Positions 22,713 to 32,877 of a stretch of 64,000 bases of DNA are shown one piece after another. The stretch's first letter is position 1. Each line of letters begins with the position of its first letter. This DNA comes from Rhipidocladum racemiflorum. Taxonomy: Eukaryota > Streptophyta > Magnoliopsida > Poales > Poaceae. Below the pieces are notes generated by a model that had not been told where the DNA came from, searched no databases, and was given only the letters and a program-made list of their open reading frames with translations. Location: contig CM070591.1 of the NCBI GenBank assembly GCA_036346355.1, forward strand, positions 26,272,001-26,336,000, read 5' to 3'. Position numbers and translations under genes: made by a program.

Positions 22713-23795
22713 TGAGAGGAGCCGCCCAGATTGTCCTCGAGTTGTTGGATGAATAGTCGCTCCTGTCGGATTTGGATCCTAGCAACAAATCACCAGAGGT
22801 GAACCCGATGCTAGTACCCAAGCCAAATCGAGACAACTCTACAACATCCGAACGACTCGAAAACAACCCTGGTATTCCCCCGGTATGCGATCCAAAACTC
22901 GCCCAGGATCCCCACATACCGGTTCCCAATGCCATATCAAAATTTCAATTCGCACAAAGGGGCATCGAGCCCCAAACTCAATACCAGAGACGCAAAAACG
23001 AGGAAGCAACAAACACACACGGCACACGGAAGCCCAACGAGAACAACCAACGAAATGACCAAGCGAAAGGTAGACGATTCCATTGCAGAAACAAAAGTAT
23101 AATTGAACAACAAAAGTATTATCAACTATCCTATACAACAAAAGCGAAAACACCCCGGAAGTGTCATGCCCTGAACTCTTCGGGGCGCATGCGCGTCGAC
23201 CGCAGCCTCTACTCGGTGCCCCGCCCGGTCACCAATAGGCAGTAGGGGCAAAACTCGCACCCCGCTGGGTCCTCACCTGCAAAATCACAAGGCAGAAGCC
23301 TAAGTACAAGAGGTACTCGCAAGTCTTACCCGTGGTCCATATACGACCGACTCCAAAGGAATATGCATTTGGATGTAGCAAGGGGAAGGCTCAAGGTAGT
23401 TCGTTGATGAAATGCTTATAGTTTATTGTTTAGTTATTTGACTACTCAATTCACCAATTCATTAAGGCGGTTGTCACTGCACCTACTTCTAATGTGTAGT
23501 TGACCTTTAACAAGTTACATGAATTAACCACATTCATTTCGAGCTCAAGCCCAAAGGCGAACTTCTGTTCAAGTTATTACTACGTTGAGTAACATCTGAC
23601 CAAGCTTGCTCATATCCGAGAGCGCGGCAATTCGAATCGCTTAATTAACCCTGCAGGGAAGCATTGATCACACGACATGTGCCACGAAGGAACCTCATGT
23701 CAACCCCCTCCCATCCATACCCATTCATTGGGGCATCTTCATGCGGTCCGGAAACCTAGCACCCCCTCGAGCAGCCCCAAGCCTGGCTTGGCGCT
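22713..23795 (-). repeat. Element B 5' LTR, downstream part (R-U5)
   Basis: This LTR end (TGAGAGGAGCC at 22713 on the plus strand) aligns with 46037 onward of element C. It carries the family hairpin at 23303-23317 (AGTAC stem) and, 26 nt further on the minus strand, a strong acceptor-like TTTTGCAG with AG at 23277-23278. It stops at 23795, where D is inserted after GCGCT. Confidence 0.9.
23791..23795. repeat. Target site duplication of element D (left)
   Basis: GCGCT immediately before TGTAACACCCC; the identical pentamer follows the element at 36285-36289. Confidence 0.95.
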
Positions 23796-24134
23796 TGTAA
23801 CACCCCAAAATTTTACTTTTCCTAAATTCATGTGTGATTTGGCACTTTGGTGAATTTTTGGAATTTTCTGGAATTTATTTGGATTTATTTGGAATTTATT
23901 TGAATTTATTCCATTTTGAAATAATTAAAGAATTTAATTTTGCAAATAAATTTTTGTTGGAAATATTTTATTTGAGTCCAAAATGATCCAAAGTATTTTC
24001 CAGAATTTTTCCGGAATTTTTCTGAGTCTTTTGCTATTTTTAATGAATTAAATGAATTACTGGGAATTATTTTAATTATTAAATCATTGGAAAATCAAAC
24101 TCGGGTCAAATCTTGTTCATCCGATCGAGCCCGA

Positions 24135-24159
24135 GTCGGACTCGAAGTTCGAGTCCGAC
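24135..24159. repeat. U3 inverted repeat in element D LTR
   Basis: Arms GTCGGACTCGA and TCGAGTCCGAC are separated by 3 nt, about 165 bp upstream of the TATA-like box. LTR F has the same arms with a 2-nt gap at 3008-3031, and LTR E has a diverged version near 58395-58430. Confidence 0.75.
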
Positions 24160-24322
24160 CCGGACCCGGCCAGCGTCATTGCTCGACCGAGCCTGCCAAG
24201 ACGCGAGCCGTTGGATCGAGATCCAGCGGCCGCGTCATCGTTCCCGATCCGACCGAGACGGACTGCTCGCCGTGGGCCGCGTGTGCGTTAGGGTTTCGTG
24301 TGTTGTGCGACGCGTCGAGGCA

Positions 24323-24332
24323 CTATTTAAAG
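24323..24332 (+). promoter_or_regulatory. TATA-like box of element D 5' LTR
   Basis: CTATTTAAAG follows a GC-rich U3 and precedes the GC-rich transcribed segment. The same context appears at 33401-33410 (D 3' LTR), 58646-58656 (E), and on the minus strand at 12558-12565 (A) and 2746-2755 (F). The transcription start is inferred to lie about 30 bp downstream. Confidence 0.6.
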
Positions 24333-25582
24333 CCCCAAGGCCGCCCGTTGAAGCTCATGCCGTGCGCACCTTTTCCCTCAAGTTTGAGCCCTAGCCGCCC
24401 GTCTAGCCGCAAAGCTCGCCGTGGTGCCTCTCTCTTCCACCGCGTTCCTCGGCGATTCCGCCGCCAAGCCGTTTCGCCGCAACCAAGACCGGATCCGAAC
24501 CCGGCCAGCGCACTGTTGAGTGCACTCACTTGGCCGGAGACGCCCGGCGCCACGCTGCGTGGTCGTCATCCTCGGCCCGGTGAGCCAGCGCCGCCAGCGA
24601 AGCCATCGCCGTCGAGCTCGGTGAACCGTCGAGATCCAAATCGGACGGTTGAGGTGAGCCACGTTCTATCCCAACCCTAAGATCCCAGTTAGATCGGGAC
24701 CGTTGGATCAAGATCCAACGGCCCACAATCGACCACGTTGCTCGTAACGTGGGTAACGTTCTGAGTTAGGGTTAATTTCAACCGTTGGATCAAGATCCAG
24801 CGGCTCAGATCCGCGCGTTAATCCAACACGTGAAACCGAGACCCAATCCATACCGTCGGATTTCAAATCGACGGCCGAGATTGCGCCACGCAGCGTCGGG
24901 AAGCTTGACCGCCCGCGGTCGGCCACCAGCGTGAGACGCTGACACGGCGGGCCCGCGCGTCAGCGGGACAGCGAAACCGCACCATGACGTCATCGCTGAC
25001 GTCACGGTGGGGGCCCGCTTGTCAGCAGCTGTCCCAGCAGTGTGCTGACGTCAGCAATGACGTCACCCGAGTGGACCCACATGTCAGTCACGTGAGCCGT
25101 GGACCGAGTCCACCGTAGACCCGAGCCAAGCGTGGACCAAGTCCATGGACCGGCTGACGTCAGCCAGCCAATCAGGAGCTGACACGTGTCCTTGCTGACG
25201 CAATAATTAATTTCCGAAAAAGAAAATGATTTATTAATTCGAAATATTGATTCAAATTTAGATTCAAACTTCAAACGCTTATAACTTTTGCGTTTCAACT
25301 CCGATTTGAGTGATTCAAATTTCTAAATTTGTAGAAAAATGAGCTCTACCTAAATATGAATTTTATTTAATTTTTGGACTAAAGTTTTTCTCTGCAAAAT
25401 TATTTAATTGATTATTTAAACTTTAAATAATCATAACTTTTGCGTTTTAACTCCGAATTTGACGATTCCAGTTTCTAAAAATCCAGAAAATTATGTTCTC
25501 TCTGTTTATGGATTTTATTTGGAGTTTTGGGATCTTTTTGCCTAGTGTTTATTTGTGTATTTGCTATTTGCACGCTTTACGA

Positions 25583-26922
25583 GTAGACGTTGAAGTGCCG
25601 GAAGGATTCGAAGGAGAAGTGTTGACTCAGGATCCAACTCAAGACCAAGAGCAAGTACTTTTTGAAGGCAAGTTGTGCTTTGACCATGTTGATCCTATTT
25701 CGAAATCTATTTTGATTTAAACTATTGCATGCTAGTTCAATTAGAAAAATACTTTGTTTAAACATGGGGGTTAGATAAATACCAATTTGCTATATGACAC
25801 CTTGATTATCTAAGTATGTGCCATGACCCTTTGTCACCCTAGTTGTGGTTTACTAGTTGGACATTATTAAATTGCCAACATGGGTTTAGACCGTTGTAGT
25901 ATCTTTGCTTAGACACACTACGTGCTCATGACATGATTTTGGACAATCAAATGCTAATATGGACTTAATGATATATTGAACCTGTTTTGGAAAAGTATCA
26001 TGTGATGTTGATGGCACGTGGTGCATGGTAATCAACTGGGGTTTGATAAACGATTTCGACCGGGGCATGTGGCAAGAGTAATCAGGTGGGCCAGTTGTGG
26101 CATTGGGAGTGTTGATTTGGTTTTTCGGGTAGTCTTGCCCTGGTCACTCTAAGGACTTAACCTTGCAAGCCTTTGAACTGGGTCATACTTGCAACCACAT
26201 GGCTGGAATGGGACGGCCCTAGTTGACTAAGTCGCTAAGGACTCACTTGTGGAGCCTCAGGGTGTCAGTTACACCGTTTGTGTGATTGTACGGGGGAGCG
26301 TATCGTGGCTGTGGCCAGGTACCCATCTAACGGTGTGTTGGTCCCATACTTCGCCTTGGCTAAGGGAAGGGATGGTGTAGAGCACGTACCGGAGAGGACC
26401 ACCTGTGTTGTTTGAGGCTTCCGAAAGGCTTTATTCTGAGGAACTTCGCCTTTGTGGTGTTTGATCAGTATCTTGTGGGTAAAGTGCATAACCTCTGCAG
26501 AGTTGAGAATCTATTTAAATAGCCGAGTCCACGATCTTGGACAATGCTCGGGAATTACAACTCAAGGGTTAGACTTTACGAAAATAACTTGGATTTGAAA
26601 AGTTGGGTTGGTTTAACAAGGAGATGATGGAAATATGGTTTAGGATGGGGAAAAATGTTTGTTAAACTTCTTGAAAAGTTATTTATGCTTTACTTATTTC
26701 TACCGCTTTCGAATCTACTTTTATTACTTGTCAAAAGTCATTTCTTTGCAAATATACCCTGAGCTATTCCTTTGTACCAAGCCATGCATATAGTATATTA
26801 GCTTGCATTACGTGCATGACTTGCCGAGTACCAAGTACTCACCCTTGCCTCAACACAATACCAGTTGAAGAGGAGATTACGCCGATTTGGAGGAGGATTT
26901 CCAAGAAGACCCGTCTACTTAG
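25583..26922 (+). other. LTR-resident split acidic micro-ORF, element D 5' LTR copy
   Basis: Segment one is open to GAAG at 25667, followed by GCAAGT (GC-type donor at 25668). The acceptor CAG ends at 26864, and segment two begins VEEEITP in matching phase. In this copy a 1-nt loss after CCG shifts the rest of segment two out of frame, so the 5' LTR version is broken while the 3' LTR version is not. An ATG-initiated ORF (MFSLFMDFIW...) leads into segment one from 25493. That N-terminus is not conserved in A or E, so it may be intronic. Confidence 0.35.
26826..26864 (+). promoter_or_regulatory. LTR hairpin plus 3' splice-site module, element D 5' LTR
   Basis: GAGTAC-CAA-GTACTC at 26826-26840 is followed by CACCCTTGCC and an acceptor CAG ending at 26864. 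The spacing from stem to AG is 24 nt, as in element A. The 3' LTR copy is at 35907-35945. Confidence 0.5.
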
Positions 26923-27210
26923 GGATGCGAGCCCATCGGTTACTGTGGTATCTTGGATGGCGCCACGAGTTATTTGATTTTCATTCTTTGTTATTTCTCT
27001 TTTAATAAGTTTCGCCTTGCGAGGCATATATTTGTAACTTGGCCATAAGGTCGAGTAACCCTTTGGTTATTTAAATAAAGTACTTTGATAGTATCGTTTG
27101 GTATGATTGTGATATATACCGATGTTAAGACTGTGTGCACTAGCGCGTTCCTAGACTAGTGCTGAATACACAGAGGGTCCGGATTTGCAAATTCGGGGTC
27201 CCGACAGAGG

Positions 27211-27222
27211 TGGTATCAGAGC
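27211..27222 (+). other. Element D primer binding site
   Basis: TGGTATCAGAGC, 4 nt after the LTR end, complementary to initiator tRNA-Met. Confidence 0.95.
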
Positions 27223-27425
27223 CATACTTGACTGTAGGCTCAACCCTAAGCTAGAATGGTCGTAGTGAGGATAAAACCTATTTTCTAAAGCTAAAAATTT
27301 GTGAAGACAAGAAATGACATCTCGACTTATCCCCTTCTCTCTTTTCTTGTCTCTTGCTGAAATTTTCCCTTACCTTGTCACAATTTAAAAATTCCGAGTT
27401 CTTACGTAAAGCACTCTTGTGACAG

Positions 27426-28132
27426 ATGGAGGAAGAGTTCAATTACGTTGATCTGGGAGTTGGTCACGCCGCGGAACTTTGGCATATGCTACAGACTCTC
27501 GGAGATTTTGAGAAGCCCCAATACCAAGTGGAAGTGATCAGACAAGCGGGATTGATCAAGGCTTGTGACGTGAGGATTGAGGTACCTGCTAGGAAGAAGG
27601 GCCCAGGCAATCGCCCGATACATCTGCCTTTGCCAGGAGATCTACAATGCGGATGGGTATCCAAGAAGTATCACGACGAGCAATGCGGCACATTACCCGT
27701 ATCTACGCCAGAGAATTGAGAGTACGGTGTTCCGTTACCATCCGCGCAGCGATAACCTTCGACCGGCGATTCGGGATGAGGATGCCACGGTTACACGGTT
27801 GGCACGATTTGTCGTCGCCAGGAGGATGTACTAGATAATACAAGCAAGGAGCTACGAAGGCCCGCAAGGAGATCACGACAGAGAAGAACAGATGGCGGGA
27901 AGCTCAAGAGTATGTGGCACATCTTCTGCGAAGGATTGACGAGTTGGAGATGACTTTGTACGGACCGGACTCCGAGCGATTTCGAGCTACACGAGCCAGA
28001 TCCAGAGGAGTCGATCTCGATGAGGACATCGCTTCTTCGACTACCACAGAGGACACAGATTCTTTGGACATGGCGATCGTTTGGCGCCTATGCCCGCGAC
28101 ACCGTACCCAGCCGTGGAGGTTTTCTCGATGA
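27426..28132 (+). pseudogene. Element D ORF0, frameshifted
   Basis: It starts at an ATG (MEEEFNYVDLGVGHAAELW) with near-identity to element A's ORF0 for about 60 residues (LIKACDVRIEVPARKK). It then changes frame (RRAQAIARYI, ESTVFRYHPR) and changes again into an acidic C-terminal part. It is the same unknown protein as in A: N-terminal conserved block, central basic region, predicted coiled coil. More frameshifts are present than in A. No catalytic motif is visible. Confidence 0.6.
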
Positions 28133-28414
28133 GTGAGCATAGGTTCTATAGTGAGACTCCTTCGCCGAGTCGCGTCATAGAATAAAGAGTCACCCTTTAG
28201 GCGTTAGACTCCAGAGTTAGTTCGATTTGGATTTGCTTTGTTTCTTTGAGTGTGCAGTATGTGTTGCAAGGCCCTTAGGCATTGTAAGCGACCATACCAA
28301 GTTATTAATAATAAAGATGGACCTTAAAGTTACCCCTTTCGCCCCGCATAAGTTCCATATTACTTGTCTATTCTTGTTTCCCTCTCATCTCTAAACCTAG
28401 AGCAAATCGGCGAG

Positions 28415-29568
28415 ATGGTGAACACCGTGGAAACTTTGGAAGCAATGGGAGTGGATCTCGCCCAGAAAACCCCAATGATGGAGCACCACCACCACCGGTT
28501 GATATGCAGAATTTTGGAGCCTTTCTTGCTGCCCGGACTCGGTTGATGCATGCTATGATGCAACAAATGCAGCACGTCCTTTGCTCAGGCCACTGCTAAT
28601 CAAGTTAATCAGGGACCACGCCAGAATACCAGGCTGTCAGAGTTCATGAGGACTCACCCACCCACTTTCTCTGGGAATGCCAATCCGTTGGAGGCCGACG
28701 ATTGGTTAAGATCAATCGAGAGGAAGCTACACATAGCTCAATGCATAGGGAATGAGAAGGTACTTTACGCTTCTCATCAGCTGGAAGGAACAAACAGAAT
28801 GGTGGGAGAACTTACGTGCCACGCAGAGAACCCTCAAGATATCACTTGGGAAGAGTTCACACCTGCATTCCGACAGTATCACGTGCCTGAAGGAATCATG
28901 GACCTTAAGAAGGAGGAGTTGAGCCTCAAGCAAGGTAATCAGCCCGGTGGCCGACTACCGAACAAGTTCACATAGCTAGCACGCTACGCACTGAGGATGT
29001 AGCGACAGATAAATCCAGACAGTCTCGTTGTATGAAGGGACTCAACTCAGGATTGCAAGTAGGGTTGATCACCCACACCTTTCCAGATTTCCAAGAATTG
29101 GTGAATAAGGCGCTTATTCTTGAGGACAAGCGCCGCAGGCTGGATGAGAACAGAAGCGCAGGATGCAACAAAGAAGGATCACGCCAGAACGCATAGCGCT
29201 TGAGAGTTGCACCAAATCAATTCTTGATTCCAACCACGAATGCAACAAGGACACCATCCCGGCACCAAGACCTGCCAATCGAACTACTGCACCCCAGCCC
29301 CGCTAAACGCTACCCTGTGCAACAAGAAGGAACAAGAGACGCTGCTACAATCGCAACGAGCCAGACACTTTGCCAACAGCTTGTCCAAAGAAGACAGCGA
29401 GGCGACCCGATTCGCTTCAATCTAGGAACCACCCCAGCTAGGACGCCAAAGACACAGGGGCCACACCCGGACCGTGGTGAGAGGCCGAGTCAACCATGTC
29501 ACCGCAGATGCACCGCAAAATGCTACTGACGTCGTCTTGGGTAAGTTACTTGTTAACTCGAGTCTGCA
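28415..29568 (+). pseudogene. gag: Element D gag, frameshifted
   Basis: The likely start is the ATG at 28415. The readable core (28646-28975) has PPTFSGNANPLEADDWLR and ITWEEFTPAFRQYHVPEG, collinear with A's gag. Downstream the sequence still aligns with A through the basic region and zinc-knuckle stretch, but frameshifts and stops recur about every 100 bp (for example near 28790, 28975, 29150 and 29330). No intact gag can be made. Confidence 0.85.
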
Positions 29569-30648
29569 ATGATTTTGTTTGACTCACGGAGCTTCGCATT
29601 CGTTTGTTTATCGCAAGGCTTTGCTACTAGAAATGATTTAAGGATTGCAAGACTTAAGTGCATGCTTTTAGTTCAAACCCTGGTTCCAGAACTCCGAGCG
29701 GAAGTAGGATGTTCCGGGGTGAGAATACTAATAGATGGAATAGAGTTCCTAGCAAACCTTATAATTTTGGAGACCCAGACCTTAGATGTTATATTGGGAA
29801 TGGATTGGTTATCCAAGCACAAGGCCGTATTGGATTGTGGACGAAGGACTATCTCAGTGGAGAGCCCGTGTGGGAAGAAAGTGGAGTTTCAAGCCACTGC
29901 AGTTAGAGATGGACAGTTGATGGTTAACAGTACCAAGGCAATCAGCATAGAGGATGTCCCGGTAGTGAATGAGTACCCAGACGTTTTTCCCGAGGATCTA
30001 CCTGGTATGCCGCCAGACAGGGACATAGAGTTTGTGATAGAGCTTGTACCTGGTACAGCACCGATAGCAAAGAGACCCTATCGGATGTCTACCGAGGAGT
30101 TGGTAGAGATGAAGAAACAGCTGGAAGAGTTAATGGAGAAAGGATTTATCAGACCAAGTTCGTCACCGTGGGGAGCACCAGTTTTGTTTGTCAAGAAGAA
30201 GGACGGGAGTTTCAGGATGTGCATTGACTACCGTGCACTCAATGAAGTCACCGTGAAGAATAAGTATCCGCTACCAGATTGATGATTTGTTTGATCGATT
30301 AAGAGGAGCCGGAGTTTTCTCCAAGATTGATCCGAGATCGGGATACCATCGATTGAAGATCCGATCGTAAGATATTCAAGATCGCATTCTCGTCAAGATA
30401 TGGACATTACGAGTTTCTGATTATGTCCTTTGGGTCGATTTAATGCGCCCAAATTATTTCATGAATATGATGAATAAGGTGTTCATGGAATATTTGGACA
30501 AGTTTGTAAATGCGTGTTCATAGACGATATCCTAATCTACTCCAAGACAGGAGGATGAACATGCCGAACACTTAAGGCGAGTTTTGGAAAAGGCGAGGAA
30601 CAGCAACTTTTCGCCAAGTTCAGCAAGTGTGATTTTTGGAAGGACAAG
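29569..30648 (+). pseudogene. pol: Element D protease and RT N-terminal half
   Basis: The open piece 29569-30282 covers the protease C-terminal part (VILGMDWLSKHKAVLDCG) and the start of RT (YPDVFPEDLPGMPPDRDIEF, DYRALNEVT). The protease active site is damaged: DSG reads as DSR beside a frameshift. Unlike A, there is no stop between protease and RT, which confirms that gag-pol is one frame in this group. After 30282 the RT core, including the FIDDILIYS region near 30515-30545, is broken by clustered 1-3 nt indels. Confidence 0.88.
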
Positions 30649-31380
30649 GTGGAGTTTCTTGGACATGTAATGACCGCAGAGGGAGTCGCCGTGGATCCAA
30701 GCAAAGTAGAAGCTGTGTTACATTGGGAGCAGCCGAAGACGGTGACCCAGATTCGGAGTTTCCTTGGAATGGCAGGATACTACCGCCGTTTCATTGAAGG
30801 CTTTTCGACAATTGCGAAACCTCTTACGCAATTGCTGAAGAAGGAAAAGAAGTTTGCATGGGCGCTTGAGAATGTGAGAAAGGATTTCAGGAGTGAAGAA
30901 GCGATTGACATCAGCACCGGTGTTAGTTCTACCGGATGTTGCTCAAAGCTTCGATATTTATTGTGACGCATCGCGCCAAGGACTTGGATGTGTCTTTGCA
31001 GAATGGAAAGGTCGCCGCCTATGCATCAAGGCGATTGAGGCCGCATGAGGAAAATTATCCGACACATGACCTAGAGTTAGCCGTAGTGCATGCTTTGAAG
31101 ATATGGCGTCACTATCTGATTGGAAACAGATGTGAAGTATATACGGATCATAAGAGCCTTAAGTACATATTCACCCGATCGGATCTGAATAATGAGGCAA
31201 AGGAGATGGTCGGAGTTGATCAAGGACTATAATGTTGGAATCCATTACCATCCGGGAAGGCCAACGTAGTAGCCGATGCTCTGAGTCGGAAAAGCCATAC
31301 CGTGAGTGCGTTGCTAGCCACAAGTCGGGGATGAGTTGTGTGAGGATTTCAGAAAATGAAGATTGAGGTTGTACCTAAGC
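30649..31380 (+). pseudogene. pol: Element D RT thumb and RNase H
   Basis: The pieces at 30649-30966 (FLGMAGYYRRFIEGFS, the RT connection region) and 30936-31232 (YPTHDLEL, WRHYLIGNRCEVYTDHKSL, the RNase H core) lie in different frames. A further shift near 31190 follows. The RNase H Asp in YTDHKSL is kept. Confidence 0.87.
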
Positions 31381-32513
31381 GGATTCTTGGCCGCATTGGA
31401 AGTAAAGCCTACTTTAGAGGACCAGATCCGAGAAGGATGAAGGATGATGACAAGATCCGTAGGATTAAGTCTATCAAGGAGGAAGGCATGGCGAGAGGAC
31501 TTCAAATTGGATGAGCAAGGCACGTTGTGGATGAAGGATCGCATTTGTGTGCCTAACAAAAGGAGTTAAAGCAACTGATTTTGGAAGAAGCCCATGACTC
31601 CAAGTACTCGATTCATCCTGAAGCGCCAAGATGTATCAGATCTCAAGGAGAGGTTACGGTGGCCGAGTATGAAACGTGAAGTTGCCGAGCATGTTGCCTT
31701 TGTCACGGCGTATGCCGAAGAGTCAAGGCAATGCATCGAGAGACCGGCAGGATTGCTACAAACTGAAAATACTGAGTGGAAGTGGGAGGAAATCGGAATG
31801 GATTTCATTACCGGTTTGTCAAGACTCAAGGAGGTTATGACTCCATATGGGTTATAGTGGATCGCTTGACTAAAGTAGCCCATTTTATCCCCGTGAAGAC
31901 CACTTACTCGGGAGATAAATTAGCAGAATTGTACATGATCGGGATTGTTTGTTTGCACGGAGTGCCAAAGAGGATTGTATCGGACAGAGGTACCCAATTT
32001 ACCTCAAGGTTCTGGAATAAGTTGCATGAAGCCATGGGAACCCGTTTGAACTTCAAGATGACTTATCATCCACAGACGGATGGACAGACCGAAAGAGTCA
32101 ACCGGATTACGGAGGATATGTTGAGAGCTTGTGCATTGGCTTATGCTACCTCTTGGGATAAAAGTTTGCCGTATGCCGAGTTCGATTACAACAATAGTTA
32201 TCAGGCTAGTTCTACGATGTCACCTTTTGAGGCCTTTGTATGGTCGACTGTCGGGACGCCATTGAATTGGAATGAGACCGCGAGCGCCGTGTCTTTGGGC
32301 CTGATATTCTTCAAGAGGTGAAGAGCGGTCGCCATGATTAGGGAAAGGTTGAAGATAGCCCAATCTCGACAGAAGAGTTATCTTGACAATCGTCGCCGAG
32401 ATTTGAGTTTTGAACCGTAAGACTTTGTATACCTCGAGTTACGCCTCTCGGGGAGTTAAGAGGTTCCATGCCAAAGGGAAACTTGCACCTGCTATGTTGG
32501 ACCATTTAAGGTT
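31381..32513 (+). pseudogene. pol: Element D integrase
   Basis: The zinc-binding region (HDSKYSIH near 31590) and the catalytic core are readable. MDFITG lies near 31800. The open piece 31776-32321 contains VSDRGTQF and HPQTDGQTERVN with both the second Asp and the Glu, and YNNSYQ. Four or more frameshifts interrupt it. The tail after 32321 still aligns with A's (NRRDLSFE-like region) but is shifted. Confidence 0.88.
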
Positions 32514-32831
32514 TTGAGCCGCAGAGGCGAAGTTGCTTACCAGCTGGAGTTGCCACAGTCGCTAGCAGGAGTGCACGACGTATTCCATGTGTCCCAGTTA
32601 AAGAAGTGTCTCCGAGTTCCTGAGGAACAGACACCGCTGGAGTCAATTGAGTTGCAAGAGGACTTGACTTATAAGGAGCATCCCGTGAGGATTCTAGACA
32701 CGATGGATCGAGAAACTAGAAACAAGTCAACCCGTTTCTGTAGAGTTCAGTGGAGCAACCATGAAGAAAGTGAAGCGACTTGGGAGCGCGAAGAGGATTT
32801 GAAGAAAGAATTTCCAAACCTATTCCTTTAG
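32514..32831 (+). pseudogene. pol: Element D integrase tail and chromodomain
   Basis: An intact 105-codon stretch to the natural TAG, over 90% identical by eye to A's equivalent. It has VFHVSQLKKCLRVPEEQ, then the chromodomain block FCRVQWSNHEESEATWERE. Only this last domain of D's pol is unbroken. Confidence 0.88.
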
Positions 32832-32863
32832 TGAGCCCTGAATCTCGGGGACGAGATTCTATT

Positions 32864-32877
32864 AAGGGGGGGAGGTT
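32864..32877 (+). other. Element D polypurine tract
   Basis: AAGGGGGGGAGGTT directly before TGTAACACCCC at 32878. Confidence 0.93.

Larger units (their letters stand above)
23796..27206 (+). repeat. Element D 5' LTR (3411 bp)
   Basis: It runs from TGTAACACCCC to CCCGACA. Landmarks: U3 inverted repeat at 24135-24159, TATA-like CTATTTAAAG at 24323-24332, possible splice donor GTGAGC at 24654, palindromes at 24700-24721 and near 24780, acidic coding segments at 25583-25667 and from 26865, and the hairpin at 26826-26840. The 197-aa ORF across 24087-24680 lies in the GC-rich part; no family is recognised, and its frame is not kept in the 3' LTR. Confidence 0.95.

Noticed and set aside
24087..24680. 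197-aa plus-strand ORF across D's promoter region
   Set aside because: It begins upstream of the TATA-like box and its frame is broken in the 3' LTR. At most a part after the TATA box could be a first exon of the micro-gene.
25493..25582. Hydrophobic N-terminal extension (MFSLFMDFIW...) as a signal peptide of the acidic micro-ORF
   Set aside because: Present in D and F, but A has a 1-nt deletion and E a TAA in this stretch, so it is probably T-rich intron sequence rather than coding.
27211..27222. tRNA fragment
   Set aside because: It is the 12-nt primer binding site complementary to initiator tRNA-Met, not a tRNA gene.
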